Shown here: piece by piece, positions 1 through 12,089 of the stretch
How positions within the stretch are numbered: the first letter of the stretch is position 1
Layout of the letters: each line of letters starts with the position of its first letter
Assembly: GCF_002105155.1 (NCBI RefSeq)
Contig: NW_019029039.1
Coordinates: 1-64,000, forward strand
Direction: 5' to 3'
DNA from: Lobosporangium transversale
Taxonomy: Eukaryota > Mortierellomycota > Mortierellomycetes > Mortierellales > Mortierellaceae
Length of the DNA stretch: 64,000 nucleotides
The notes under the pieces: generated by a model
Told to the model about the DNA's origin: nothing
Seen by the model: only the letters and a program-made list of their open reading frames with translations
Database searches by the model: none
Program-made: the position numbers and the translations under genes

Positions 1-472
1 GAGGGGAACACAAGAAGTGCGTCAAAGAAAAGGAGTTTTGTGATAGAGTTAGCAATATAATAAAATGAATGAGTGGACGTAGACCCTAGTCACAGTTTTT
101 GCATGTTACAGACAGACACTTCATCGTATGACCTGACATGGCTGTTGCTGCCAAGCCCGACAATGCGAAGTTACACCGAACATGTCTACTTTTATCTTTT
201 ATTTTTTTCTTATTCATCACACATACTTTTTTTTTTTTTTTTTTTTTTTTAAAGCCGATGGAATATGTATGATTATGTGAAGTTACGGAAAAGAATGGCG
301 AGGTGAAATGAGTGAGCGATGCCAATAAAAGGAAGAAAGATGTTGCTAAAAAAGAAAAAGGAGCATATTTGGGTGACTATAGCATAGACTGCTGTTGTTT
401 CGCAAGCCACGTTTGTTGAATCGTAAAAGGAAAATGTAGAGGAAAGGGTGTTGGAAGCCCAGGCCAGGTCTC

Positions 473-503
<31 letters not shown>

Positions 504-744
504 GACTTGATTGGCAATGTGGGCGGAGGTTTTATTTTATATTCGACTAATTATAATCCCTACAGTCCTATAAAAAAGTCGAAATGACATGTAAAATATA
601 TTATGTAGGTCAACAACTGCAGGGTAGCATCATCGATTGCTCTTGCTGCGCTTTCATGATGAGAGAGGATGGGATTGAGATGATGCTGCTGATGGTAGTA
701 ATAGTGAACAAATTGGCTCTGGATATCATTGATGTCGCTCATTG

Positions 745-778
<34 letters not shown>

Positions 779-1838
779 TATATATATAAACGCGTCTATG
801 TGCTACCATAAGATTAGCTGTTCTACAAACGATGGCAAAAGCCTATCAATTGATATACAACTCCAAAGAAGCAATACCGTTCGCTCTTGGGAAGAGTAGG
901 TTTTTGCTACTATATTACCTCGCTTCACAGTCGTAAAGGCCACGCACAGTACATTATATCAACGACTTTGGCTAATTCTTTATATACAAACCCTCATATC
1001 CCATCCAAACCCATTTTGGACCTTCATAAACAATCTAGCTACAGTAGGCTATGATCTCCCTCTTGAACCAGAACGAAGCGTTGACGGCTGAGGAGCCTGT
1101 AGTATCTATTTATTGGCTTTGTTGTGAAGGAAACAGTCTATGAAACCTTGATGACTCTATCGGTGTAGTACACAGACAGCTGAAATGATTTCGAATGTTG
1201 ATGCGAGCAAGGGACACCATCGAATATGGAAAGACCACGGAAACTCATTCCAGAAAAGAATTAGATATAACCTGCAGGTATTTTTACCAAAAGCTTCTCT
1301 CGGCTGGTCACAGGTATACATATACATACTTGGGCCACTTTTTTGAAACGATGTCTCCCTCTCTCCAATGCAGCCACACGCCCATCACTGAGAAAGGACA
1401 AGAGCGTATACAAGAAAGCTTTCGCCAAGGGCTTTTTGTTTGCTTGAGGTCATTTTGGGCCTTCATTCTACTGATCACTAGCAGACTACGGCTGCATTGC
1501 ATCGAAGAATCTTTCTAACGTCAGTAAGTCAAGATTGTGCTACACTCGCTTCGTTGTTCCAGCCTATTGGTGGTGGCTTTAGGGACACAATCTCCGATGC
1601 TTTATTACGCGTCAAAGAGGACTCCAATAAAAGAAACTGTATCATTTGCCAAGTTTTGTTCAAATAAAGCAAGGAGATGCTATTTTATAATAGACTAGTT
1701 TTAGCCAAGCAAAGCCCAAGTAACAGGTACCATAAAATCATAAAGCCAGTATCAGAATCATTTCAGGCCTTTTAGCGCCCAAGAGTCAGTAGAACAACTG
1801 TTAGCCTCCTACTTTATTAACCAAGGTCCCAGCTCGAT
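1..1838. other. gene-poor AT-rich spacer
   Basis: No recognisable gene. It holds long A or T tracts (for example 230-250, 473-497, 744-774). One open stretch on the minus strand (742 down to about 600) begins with the residues MSDINDIQSQFVHYYY. It reads like protein, but I cannot connect it to other exons or to a family, so it is only a candidate exon. The plus-strand open frame at 1195-1518 shows no family features. Confidence 0.5.
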
Positions 1839-2084
1839 CTAGAACGGAGCGTCTGGGTCTTCTTCTATATAAAAGGTGTAAAAGGTACCCAATGCTTCAT
1901 TCTGCCGGTTCTCCTCTGGTATATCCTTGGCTATGACTTTCTAAAGGAGACGATGTTGCCGTATTTTGTTTGAAGGGTCGAAAAAGAGAAACCATGCGTG
2001 TGTATGGATAGGATAGTCAATATAGAGATCGCCACGTGGGTATTCTTTCCAGTCGCATCTGCGATTTGATGCAGAACAGTGGAG
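1839..2084 (-). pseudogene. decayed coding fragment of unknown family
   Basis: Read on the minus strand, one frame runs 47 codons, meets a TAG (1941-1943), then continues 33 codons to a second TAG (1839-1841). Both halves look like real protein (pieces such as CDWKEYPRGDLYIDYPIHTH and KVIAKDIPEENRQNEALG), with few low-complexity residues, unlike the surrounding spacer. The internal TAG lies in a tttag|A context and could instead be a 3' splice site, which would make the downstream half a true terminal exon. Upstream sequence to about 2460 also gives short open pieces with stops in two minus-strand frames. I do not recognise the family. A broken gene is the simplest reading. Confidence 0.35.
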
Positions 2085-2087
2085 TCA

Positions 2088-2103
2088 GGGGGGGGGGGGG
2101 GGG
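2088..2103. repeat. poly(G) run
   Basis: Sixteen consecutive G, immediately upstream (minus-strand sense) of the decayed fragment. It is the only long G tract in a window otherwise dominated by A/T homopolymers. Confidence 0.9.
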
Positions 2104-2492
2104 ACTTTGTAGATTTGGGGAAGGCTAACTGGCCGATTGTGGCTCACAGGAGGCCATCATCTGAATAAATACTGTAATAGAACATTACTATCTTGATATC
2201 CTTACAGGGAGACTTGCATACCAAATCTAATTCTGATCCGATTGCTTAACAGCCCAGCATTGCTCGAACAGTTGAAGATCACCTTTCTAAGCGAAAGCTC
2301 CGAAAAGTCAAAGGGGGTGAGCTGTGGTTGTTTGACAAATCAAAAACACATCGGGTATCATGCAAAGCGAGGACAAGGGAAAATCTGGAGCTTGTCGCTC
2401 CAGGACGATGGTTGCTTACGCAAATTAATGCTCACTCCTCCTTCCCCCTCGTCCGCTTCGTAGATTTATAAAAATGTTATTCACCCAGAAGG

Positions 2493-2524
<32 letters not shown>

Positions 2525-3055
2525 AAGAAAAAAAAAAAAAAAGGTCAACTCATGTTGGGCATCTTGTTACTACATTTACTGCATGCATGTAAAGAGCCTT
2601 GAAAAAAAAAAAAAAAAAAAAAAAAAAAAACATCAGTTGTATGTACCATCCTTCCCCTTTTTTCCCTTTCAAAACACCAAGTCTTCGAGACAGATCGGCT
2701 GTCCATGACAAGAAAATATGTCGTTGGACTTCAGGGGAAAATGAGAATAACAACAAAAGCTCAGAAATGCTAATGTTAATGCTGTAATAACAATAGTAAT
2801 AATAACAAACAAAAAGATCGGTGTGAGTGTGTGAAGAGAGCAAGAGATTTGGGTCATAAATATCGCAATCGGCGAATGCAAGATTTAGAGGGTCAATGAA
2901 GGGGAGAGGATGGGTTGCTTAAGCTATTCAGGGCTCATGACAGCAATGTAAGAGTCCTGTAGTAACTAATATGGATCAGCGATGCAGGACAATTCGCATC
3001 TTTTTTGTACCTCTATTTTTGTGAATAAAAAAAAATAATAATTAAAAATTAAATC

Positions 3056-3098
3056 AACAAAATAACAAAATAACAAAATAACAAAATAACAAAATAAA
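3056..3098. repeat. octanucleotide tandem repeat
   Basis: About five copies of an AACAAAAT unit, followed by less regular AAATA-type sequence. Confidence 0.8.
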
Positions 3099-3300
3099 AA
3101 AAATAATAAAATAAAAATAAAATATAAAAAATTAAAAAAGGATGATCGTATATAATTTGGGGCTGTAAAATCAAATGAAACTTCATTTGACCATCATATC
3201 GTCAAAACTTCGTTGACAACCTCAACATCAAAAACTAAAAAAAATAAAAAAATAAAAAAATAAAAAAATTGGCTCAGAAGAGCACTACAAATTGTCTCTT

Positions 3301-3346
3301 TAAGAATAAGAATAAAAATAAAAATAAAAATAAAAATAAAAATAAA
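3301..3346. repeat. hexanucleotide tandem repeat
   Basis: Repeated AATAAA units, the first copies carrying a G (AATAAG). The same motif recurs at about 6.83-6.96 kb, 12.05-12.11 kb and 21.9-22.0 kb. Confidence 0.75.
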
Positions 3347-4702
3347 GGCGCGCTTTTAAAAACGTAATTTTCGTGTATCACAGAGTGTGAACAAAGATCG
3401 GAAGGGCTGTTGTTGAAAAAAAAAAAAAAAAAAAAAACCTCAATGGCAGGGATCCAAAAAAAGAGTCTTTTTTTTTTTTGCTCTGTTTTGCCCTGCATAT
3501 CAGGTCCCGGATTGTGAAGGACCCGTAGAGGCCCCGTCGATTTTTATAACGATTGATTGGTACTACATCATTAGATCTCTCTCTCTCTCTCTCTGTGTTC
3601 AAAATACTTTTTACATGAATCTGTCTTGTTTGGATCCTTTTGCCGTTATGAACCAATCGTGATCCCTCCTCCGATCTTGTTTAGAGCGGAAAAGAAAAGA
3701 AAGGGAGGAGAAAGGGGGATAAGGATGTGGACTTGGACAGTACTCTATTGTCTCTATAATGAACAAGCTAGTCCAAGTGTCATACGCAAGCATAGACACA
3801 GACACAGACACAGAGACAAACAACATACACATGTTAGGCTAAGGCAAGGTAAAGCAAGTCTTCTTATTTACTTGCTTACCTACTATCTGCTCCTCGAGGG
3901 GACCAATCGTAGAACGCTATCGAAAGAATCAAGCCAATGAAATCGCCCAATTGTCTTCCTTAGCTGACTAGATTACTACAAGAGCCAGCATGACAGCCAG
4001 ATTACTGAATTATACTCTTTTGTTTTTTTGTTGTTTTGGAGAGAAGACCTATCTAAAACAGTTTCATGGCTCATTGGCAACTGGCTCAAGGGTGGATTTA
4101 TGTGTAACATTGTTCCGTCCGTTCAACGTTGGTAGGAACATGAATAAGGTTGAAAGTCGAACAGCTCACACATAAAAGAGGGCAAAGCACGCGTTCAGAT
4201 ATAGACTGACTGGGATATATGCTTGCTCAATACATTGCATGCAAGAAAAGGAGGAGAAGGACCCTTTTTGTTCTTCAGAAAATATTCTCCGTTGTTTAAT
4301 TAGGATAGTGTATATTTTTATACATTTATCTTTTTTTTTTTTTTTTTTTTTTAGAGAGAGTTGGGAGTAAATCCCTAAGCTCACAAATGTTGATGTCCAA
4401 AGAAAAAAAAATAAAAAAATGAGGAAGGGGCTGAAGACCATCCCGCACCGTTGGCTCCAGCGGATACCCATTTATTTCCATTTATAGTGATTGAAAAGAA
4501 AAAGAAAAGCGGGCTTTTGCTCTGGGGTGTCTTTGAGCGTATATTTAGCCCAGATGATGTAGAAATGCTGAGCTGTTCTCTTGGTTAAAAAAAAAAACTC
4601 CCCATGATGCTAAGGACTCCAGGATGCTCTCAATTCTTCTTTTTTTTTTTTTTTTCTTTTTTTTTTGGACAAATGGACTTTTTCTTTTTCATGGATAACG
4701 GT

Positions 4703-4734
<32 letters not shown>

Positions 4735-5151
4735 TTTTTTGGACAAAACGATTTTTTTTACTTTTACTTCTACTATGGACAATTGAGCCTTTACCCTTCA
4801 AACGAATTTTTTTTTTTCGGACTTTTGGGCGTTTATACAGTACAGCCCGATGCTTGAAGTCACGGGAACGGGAGCGAAAAGCCTTTTTTTTTTTTAATGA
4901 GAGCGGAGGCAAATGGGGAATTCTTTTCAATAGACATCTGTTCACCGTAGAAGACGTGTTCATTTTACTATTGTCATAGTCATGCTCAACAATAGGAAAG
5001 CATGTTCATTTTTTACTTTGCGTTATTGTTATCATTCGAGTGACGACTTTGTGATCCTACTTGTCAACCTCTGAAAGGACTCCGTTGGGTATGTGATGAC
5101 CTTGTCTCTATCAATAAATGTTGCTATTATCTATTATCTTTTCTTCCCCTA

Positions 5152-5182
<31 letters not shown>

Positions 5183-5402
5183 CACAGGGCTATTTTCACG
5201 CGATAACGGTTCCAACGAGTTGCAATGCTGTGGTCTATATCCGGACGGACAGGTAGACAATCGTTGTAATGTCGCGTTTTTCTTTGTTATTTTTTTCTGT
5301 TTGTACATCCCACGCATTCTATCGTTATCGTAAAAAAAAAAAAAAGGGATTACCCTGTTCATATAAATACATGTACACGATGACAATATTGCTTGCAAGG
5401 AG

Positions 5403-5433
<31 letters not shown>

Positions 5434-5863
5434 TTTTGTTGACCATTATTTATGCCCTGATTGAGGTTTGAGGTCACGGTTCAAATGATGTAATGGAAAT
5501 TTATTTGAGATCGGGGGAACAGGACCAGTGCTGAGCAATGCAGTATTCCAATACAAACAAATACACATAACACAGCGGGTCGGGCACCTCGTCAAAGGAT
5601 TGGGGGACGGTATGACAAAGACCACGTCCCCTTTAACTTACCTTCTATCCCCTTGAATTTGATTGATTTTAAACTTTTCAGGTTTTGAAAATGGCTGCAT
5701 TGTGTGAAGCTGCATTGCATGTATGATGCGTTGTCAAGAAACAATGCAAACAAATGGAAATAAAATAAAATAAAATAAAAAGAGTTATCGTGCGCATGGG
5801 ACAACATAAAGTCCCACTTTGACGTCTGTATTGCAGAAAACAAGGATCATCCAATGGCCCTAT

Positions 5864-5896
5864 GAGATAGATAGAGAGATAGATAGAGAGATAGAA
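5864..5896. repeat. GATA-type microsatellite
   Basis: Alternating GAGATAGATA units, a compound GATA/GAGA repeat. Confidence 0.7.
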
Positions 5897-6578
5897 AGAA
5901 GAGAGTTGGCATTGACGTTAACGTTGACGGGATGCTATACACATGCAAGGATTTGTCATTTTTTTTAAAAAAAAACAACAACATTGGGTTTTTTTTTTTT
6001 TTTTTTTTTTAAATTCTATTGTCAAGACATTGTCATTCAAAAATGAGACTGTGTTGCATCCTTCATGCAGTCTCCCAAAAAAAAAAAATCGTTGCCCTGT
6101 GCATTTTTTTTTTTTTTTTATTCTTCTTCTAACAAGCTAATCAAGCAAGGGTCTTCGATCCGCTATGATAAGTATGACAAAACACGCAGATCATTTGTTT
6201 TTTTTTTCTTTTTAATGGTGTATAATGAAATAAAATAGATAAATAAATAAGTAATTAAAAAAAAAAAAAAAAAAAAAACTAGTAAAGTATATAACAATAA
6301 TAAACTATAAAACTATAAAGCAACACTATCGCAAAACATCGGGACATCAATTGACCATTTATTTTCATCAGGGACAAAAGTTGCTATGCTTGCACTAGAA
6401 TGTATTTGGCTATGGTGTTGAGGAGAAGGAACTCGTTGTTGATGGGTCAAAGGAAGGAAGGGTTTAGGAACGTCAGCTCAGTTGTCTTTACAAAGGTCGA
6501 TTGATCAAATAGCCCAAAAGTGTCAAAGGAGAGAGAGAGAGAGAGTATTACGATCAAGACTAACTTGCTCAGTAGACC

Positions 6579-6617
6579 TTCCTTTTCTTTTCTTTTCTTT
6601 TCTTTTCTTTTCTTTTT
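6579..6617. repeat. pentanucleotide repeat
   Basis: About seven copies of TTTTC, directly followed by an ATT-rich block containing a 27-bp tandem repeat. Confidence 0.8.
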
Positions 6618-6645
6618 ATTATCATTATTATTGTTATTATTTTTA

Positions 6646-6711
6646 TTTTTATTATTATTGTAATTAGTATTATTTTTATTATTATTGTAATTAGTATTAT
6701 TTTTATTATTA
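6646..6711. repeat. 27-bp tandem repeat
   Basis: Two perfect 27-bp copies (6646-6672 and 6673-6699) and a partial third. Each starts TTTTTATTATTATTG and ends TAATTAGTATTA. Confidence 0.8.
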
Positions 6712-7134
6712 TGATTGTTATTATTACTATTTCTTTTTTATTCTTCTCAAAGTACATGCACATATGCACATACACCGTTTTTTTTTTTTTTTTTTTTTCT
6801 TGCGTTTGGATCAGCGACCTATTAAAAAAATAAAAAAATAAAAAAATAAAAAAAAAAAAGAATAAAAAATAAAAAAAATAAAAAAATAAATAGAATAAAA
6901 AATAAAAAAAATAAAAAAATAAAATATAAAAGTAAAATAAAAATAAAATAAAATAAAACACCATGTTGAGAGATGTGGCTACATCCCTAAGAAGCGAAGG
7001 AGTTTGGTGGAGAGTGTGTTCAAAAGAGTTGAGAAATAGAGTAGAACAGAAAAAGCGTGCTAGTGCGAAATAGATATTTTATTCAAACATCTCTCGTTCA
7101 ATCTGTCGATGTATCTGTCTCAACCTTGTCTACC

Positions 7135-7138
<4 letters not shown>

Positions 7139-7167
<29 letters not shown>
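7139..7167. repeat. CT dinucleotide repeat
   Basis: An uninterrupted CT tract. Similar CT/GA tracts lie at 3575-3594, 6530-6546, 15575-15630 and 29880-29903. Confidence 0.85.
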
Positions 7168-7169
<2 letters not shown>

Positions 7170-8808
7170 ACTCCTAACAATAACATGCATTATCTTCCTC
7201 TCTTCCTGACCCTAAAACATAAAGGAGTAAGGAAGTGCGATATGTATATTTAAATAAATGTGGCAAATTATGTAAAATGAGAGCAGCTGGTTCATTTTTA
7301 GTTGGTGCGATCGCAAAAAGCTGTTGAAAAAAAATTTTTTTTAAAAAAAAATCCGGGGGTGGTAATTTGATGAACGGGAAAAGTCATTTTCCTAACTTGT
7401 TTGCTAACCAGCGCCTGTTCTCTGTACTTTTTTACTCTTTCTTTACTCTTTAGTTTTGCTATCTTTGGTTTTTTAATTGTTTTTTGTTATTGTTGTTGGG
7501 ATATGTATACAATATCATTGGTGCTGACTTGATCGAGATGTAGATGTGCACGGATTTCGCATGCGCTCTTTTATTCCGCTTACTCATTCCAGATAATTTA
7601 GCACCAGCGGCGGCTAAGGAAAAAAAAAAAAAAAAAAAAAAAAAAACGCCCCTTTTCCTCACCCACCCACCCATTTCCACTCTCTCTTTTTGTCATTCTG
7701 TCTCTGTCCTTCTTTTGATGTTTCACTGTCATTCTTACTTCAAAGAGTCTGTGTTTTTCTTTTTGTGTATGTGTGTGTGTGCGTGAGGGTGTGGGTGGGT
7801 GTGAGTGTGGTACAAGGTAAAGAGCATTCTCCTATTCCCCAGTCCAGGGGAATAGATTTGAAAATAGGGTACTTGGAAAGAGGAGCGTGTGAAATTTGGT
7901 GGTCAATTAATTAGGCTTTACATAGTGGATAATTTGTAAATGACCCATCAGGCCTTTAAAGACTGCGCGACCATTCCCGATTTGGCAAGCAATTTCGGAA
8001 ATGACATAATCTACAATGGGGAGATTGGATTGTTTATTGTTTATTTATCCTGTCTGTATTGTTTACAGTTAATGAATGGCTCTCATCTCTTTTACCTGTT
8101 CCTCCCCATTCACTTTCTCCGTATCTTTTCTTTCTTTTTCTTTCTTTTTCCGTATTTTTCTATTTCTCCTTTTTCTTTATTGTTCCATCTCTGGGGGGTT
8201 TTTTTTTCTTGTTCCATCTCTTTCTAGTTTTTTTTTTTTTTTTTTTTTTAAAACTTGTCTTGATCCATTTAACGTTATAGAAAAAATTGAGCAAAATGCA
8301 GAAAGCGCAATTTTTTAATTTTTTTTTTTGAGCCAGTACAGGGACGGAAGAACCAATGAAAGGAGAGATAGGATATTCCTGTTTCCCGATCTTTCTTTCC
8401 TTCTACTTTTTTTTTTTTTTTTTTTTTTCTTTTTTTTTTTCTTTTTCTTAATTAGTATTATTATTATTGTTAGTTCGTTGTCGTCGTTACCGTAGTTAAT
8501 TACTCTTGGCATCGTTACAAAGTATAGAACATGAACCATAGTAAATTGACAGCAGTATTACTAAAAAGAATAAAAAGTAAAAAAGTAAAAGGATTAACGC
8601 TTGATGATGAACTCTGATGACCATGTTCGCAAACACTGACCAAAGGAAAGGAAATCATCCATTCCACACGTGGTCTAAACACGGACACCCATGACATGCA
8701 AAGATGCGATGAGGTTGAGAAGAAGAAAAAAAAAGGGAGAGGAAAAAAAGGAACGTTTATATGTTTTTTTATTATTTTTTTATTTCGTTATTTTTTTTAT
8801 TTCATTCT

Positions 8809-8810
<2 letters not shown>

Positions 8811-8843
<33 letters not shown>

Positions 8844-8872
8844 ATGATAATGATAATGATGATGATGATGAT
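8811..8872. repeat. ATT then GAT trinucleotide repeat
   Basis: An ATT repeat grades into AATGAT and then GAT units, a compound trinucleotide microsatellite. Confidence 0.8.
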
Positions 8873-9585
8873 ATATATGTAGTCCACACTCGTGTTTGAA
8901 AGACCGTTACATAGCAATAATAAAAAAGAACAACTTTATCGGGGAAGCATGCATGGTCAAATAACAAATCGACTTTTTTAATTGAATATGCGATTGAATT
9001 AGATCTAATCTTTACGTCTCTCTACGTCTTGCTACGTCTTTGGCTCTTTCCTCGTTTTACGTCAATTTTTTTTTATTCAAGTAAGAATGAATGTATTTTA
9101 AAGAAGCCTTGGCGAAATGCATTATTTTCTATTTCGTGTGAACCACTTAAGGGACTCTAAGTGAAGAATGAGAAAAAGATTATTACACAAAAAAAAAAAA
9201 AAAGAAAACCAAACAAATAAAGATAAACAAATGTGTCACAAATATGGTAAGTGATGAGCCATTATCGCGTTTGCGCACAAGCATAATTCTTCCATAGCAA
9301 AAGCATTGCACGACTTTTTTTTTTTTTTTTTTTTTTTTTTGTTTGGTCATGGATATGATCGTATCAGAATGTCCGCATTCCCTTTTTTTTTCTAAGCGGG
9401 GGGAGGGCAATCATATCATTGCCATAACAGGGCTGAGGATAATTGTCCAATATCATTTTATCCATAGCCTTTTTGTCTTCCACCAAAACCAACCAGACCA
9501 CATACACACCTTTACAGAAGAACCAAAAGACCAAAATGAAATTTGTTTATCCATCTTGCCCAATCCTACGTTTCACACAGCAAAG

Positions 9586-9617
<32 letters not shown>

Positions 9618-10388
9618 AAAGACAATAGAGCGATCTCGCGGAACTGGATGTGGTGATATTCAGGACCCTCAACATCAGGATCTCAAAATGTTACGACTTT
9701 TTATTTTTTTTATTTTTTTATTTTTTTCTGTTTGCACATGAGAGAATAATCATAATATGTATACATTTATAAAGTTTTTTCAGAAATATACATGTAGTTC
9801 TTCCTTTTTATTTATCTTTGTTTATTATAATCAGCAAAAGAAAAAAAAAAAAATTCTCTATTGCTGTCATGGGTATCAGAAGGATATAAAAAGGATGAAT
9901 GTTATCTAAACGTTGTAGGGGTGGAGCTATTTACAAGAGTCAGCTGTAAAGCAGGGATAAAAGAAAAAGAGAGGGCTATATACATTGAAGTGATCACATC
10001 ATGTGCGATGCATCTTTTCTCTCGTAATGCCAAGAGAGCATAAAGGGAAAAAAAATAAAAAAAGTTACCCTTTTTTTTTTTGTGTATGTTTTTTGTTTTT
10101 CTTGAGTTCCCTATCTTTTTTTTTTTTTTTTTTTTTTTTTTTTCTTTCTTTCTTTTGATTATTCCGAGCTGTTTGAATTGGTTCGGGAGTTGAACCAAAC
10201 AAATGGGAAAAGAAAAATAAAGATTGGAAATGACGGCGGTAATACTTGGGGTCGCATCGTTGCTACTTTGTAAAAGGAGAGGAAGCGACCTCTGGTCTTG
10301 AGCGACCTGACCTTACTGTTGCTGCAGGACAAAGGCAGGGTAAGGTGGTGGTGGGGGGAGTTTTTTATATGGATCAGAAGGGGGTAAT

Positions 10389-10988
10389 TCATCCGGTAAG
10401 GGAACGAATGGTTGAGCTCATGGCTGTATCGATAGCAGCGCGCAACTTTGGGATGGAGATGGGCTTGCTGACACACTCAGTCATGCCGACCTGCTGATAG
10501 AGCTCACGCTGTTCCTGTCCATCGCTGGTGGTGACGGCGATGATGGGAACCTTTTGGTTCTGTTCCAGGATCGGGTGCTCTGGAGCATTTCGACGGATGG
10601 CGGCAGTGGTCTCAACCCCGGTGAGGACAGGCATATCAATGTCCATGAGGATGAGATCAAATTCTTCTCTGTTGAGGATTTCGAGTGCATCGACTCCAGA
10701 GGTGACGACTGAAGCCAGGTTGACGGTCTCTTTGAAGTGAACAGCGAGCATGCGGGAGAGGATTTTGAGGTTGACAGAGTTGTCGTCGACGATCATGACC
10801 TTGATCTTCTTTTGGCTAGAGAGCTGAAGGGCCGAGTCGAGCAAGAGAGGGTGACCGTTAATGCTTTTCATACTCATTGTGGGCGAGGGTGGGGAGCCCG
10901 GGGGAGTGATGGAGGAGCCTGCATGGGTCATTGTGTGGGAGGGGGAGGCTGGAGGGGAAAAGGCATAGGAATCTGCGTCTGAGGACAT
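10389..10988 (-). CDS. stand-alone response-regulator receiver protein
   Basis: A 199-residue single-exon protein made of a Ser/Pro-rich N-terminus (about 1-58) and one CheY-like receiver domain (about 60-192). The domain has the acidic pair D68-D69 in VMIVDDN, the phospho-acceptor D116 in LILMDIDMP, the T153/T154 position in AVTTSDG and the switch lysine K175 in CVSKP, so all key phosphotransfer residues are present. By family, such domains accept phosphate from a histidine phosphotransfer protein in fungal two-component relays (stress, light, osmotic signalling). No output domain is fused. I chose the ATG at 10988 because it starts the ordinary Ser/Pro-rich segment. The same frame is open upstream to 11225 through a long Thr run encoded by a trinucleotide repeat, so a longer N-terminus is possible. 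It resembles the SSK1/RIM15-type receiver family, but I cannot assign an orthologue. Confidence 0.82.
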   Translation of the reverse strand: MSSDADSYAFSPPASPSHTMTHAGSSITPPGSPPSPTMSMKSINGHPLLLDSALQLSSQKKIKVMIVDDNSVNLKILSRMLAVHFKETVNLASVVTSGVDALEILNREEFDLILMDIDMPVLTGVETTAAIRRNAPEHPILEQNQKVPIIAVTTSDGQEQRELYQQVGMTECVSKPISIPKLRAAIDTAMSSTIRSLTG

Positions 10989-11061
10989 ATTGGCGGACCA
11001 GGGATGTTTTGGTGGTGTAGTAAGAGTTGTAGTAAAAGTAGTAGCAGTTGTAGTTAAAGTT

Positions 11062-11096
<35 letters not shown>
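11062..11096. repeat. AGT trinucleotide repeat, upstream of the receiver gene
   Basis: Read on the minus strand it would encode a run of Thr if the receiver gene's frame began further upstream. Otherwise it is part of its 5' region. Confidence 0.8.
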
Positions 11097-11898
11097 TGAA
11101 GCAAGGTATCTGCTGTGAGTGGCTGAGGATTGTGAACAGAGTGAATGTAAAAGAGTACAGAGCATGGCTGACTGCAAGAAAAAGGGTAGTTGATTGTTAT
11201 ATTTTTTTTTTGATGCCACACACAATACTTTTCTTTATTATTTTTTCTTGACAAGAGAAAAGAAAGAGAGAAAGAAAGAAAAGAAGAAGAAGAAGCAGAA
11301 AAAGAAAAAGAAAAAGAAAAAAGAAAAAATAAAAGATAAAGGTAGAGTGAAGAAGTGAAGGAGAAATAAAAAAGAAAAAGTTGGTCAATCATCGCCTCAT
11401 TTATATACCCATCCAAAAACAAAAAGGCAGGGACACCAAACAACGCAATGTCTGTGTCTGTGTGTGTGTATGTGGATTAATAAAATACCATGTCAATGTT
11501 GTGTCCATTGGATTGTATTGACTGAGGATATATTTATTATATGTGTATAGATAAATAGATAGATAGATAATGTATAGAATATAGATATATATATATTATA
11601 CATAGGATAGTATTGTATACTGTGCTATTGAATCAAATTGGATAAGGTCATGATTACAATACTTGGCCTATGAGATAGCCAAGTTTTGTCCAATTACAAA
11701 AGACAATTTAGAATAATAGAGATATATATATTGCTATATATTAGACTACTCTATTCTATATTATTTATATATATATGCATATATTATGCAAAAAAACAAT
11801 TGAATGCAGGCATATATCTATCTATACAGTGTTATATACACTATATATATGTGTATAGTATATTAAACATATATATATATATTATATATATTCATTAT

Positions 11899-11943
11899 CC
11901 ATTGTCTATTGTCTATTGTCTATTGTCTATTGTCTATTGTCTA
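11899..11943. repeat. heptanucleotide tandem repeat
   Basis: About six copies of ATTGTCT within a TA-rich block. Confidence 0.85.
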
Positions 11944-12057
11944 TGTCCTCTCTTTTGTCGAATTCAAAATAAAATAATTTTATTCATTGAATTAAAATAG
12001 ACTTGATCATTTATCCACTGGGACCCATCTCTCACATAGTCAAACAACGAATAAAAT

Positions 12058-12089
<32 letters not shown>

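Larger units (their letters stand above)
2464..10388. other. about 8 kb without a recognisable gene, homopolymer and microsatellite rich
   Basis: I find no spliceable gene on either strand. Blocks of roughly 50-200 ordinary bases alternate with A or T tracts, many over 20 nt (2495-2523, 2603-2630, 5151-5178, 7620-7646, 9581-9615). Simple repeats listed separately also occur. The open frames here are mainly runs of Lys, Phe, Leu or Ile made by these tracts. Confidence 0.6.

Noticed and set aside
560-742. Start resembling nuclear transport factor 2 (MSDIN...QFVHYYY)
   Set aside because: The similarity ends after about 15 residues; the rest does not match NTF2 and no further exons were found.
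3056-3110. Regular repeats considered as a CRISPR-like array
   Set aside because: Units are 8 bp in perfect tandem without spacers, a plain microsatellite in a eukaryotic genome.
5190-5290. Cys-containing plus-strand peptide (NELQCCGLYPDGQ) suggestive of a tetraspanin loop or secreted peptide
   Set aside because: Isolated stretch between T tracts, with no membrane helices, signal peptide or partner exons.
6569-6964. 131-codon minus-strand open frame rich in Phe, Tyr, Leu, Ile and Lys
   Set aside because: Produced entirely by AT-rich microsatellites; no domain or hydropathy pattern beyond repeat composition.
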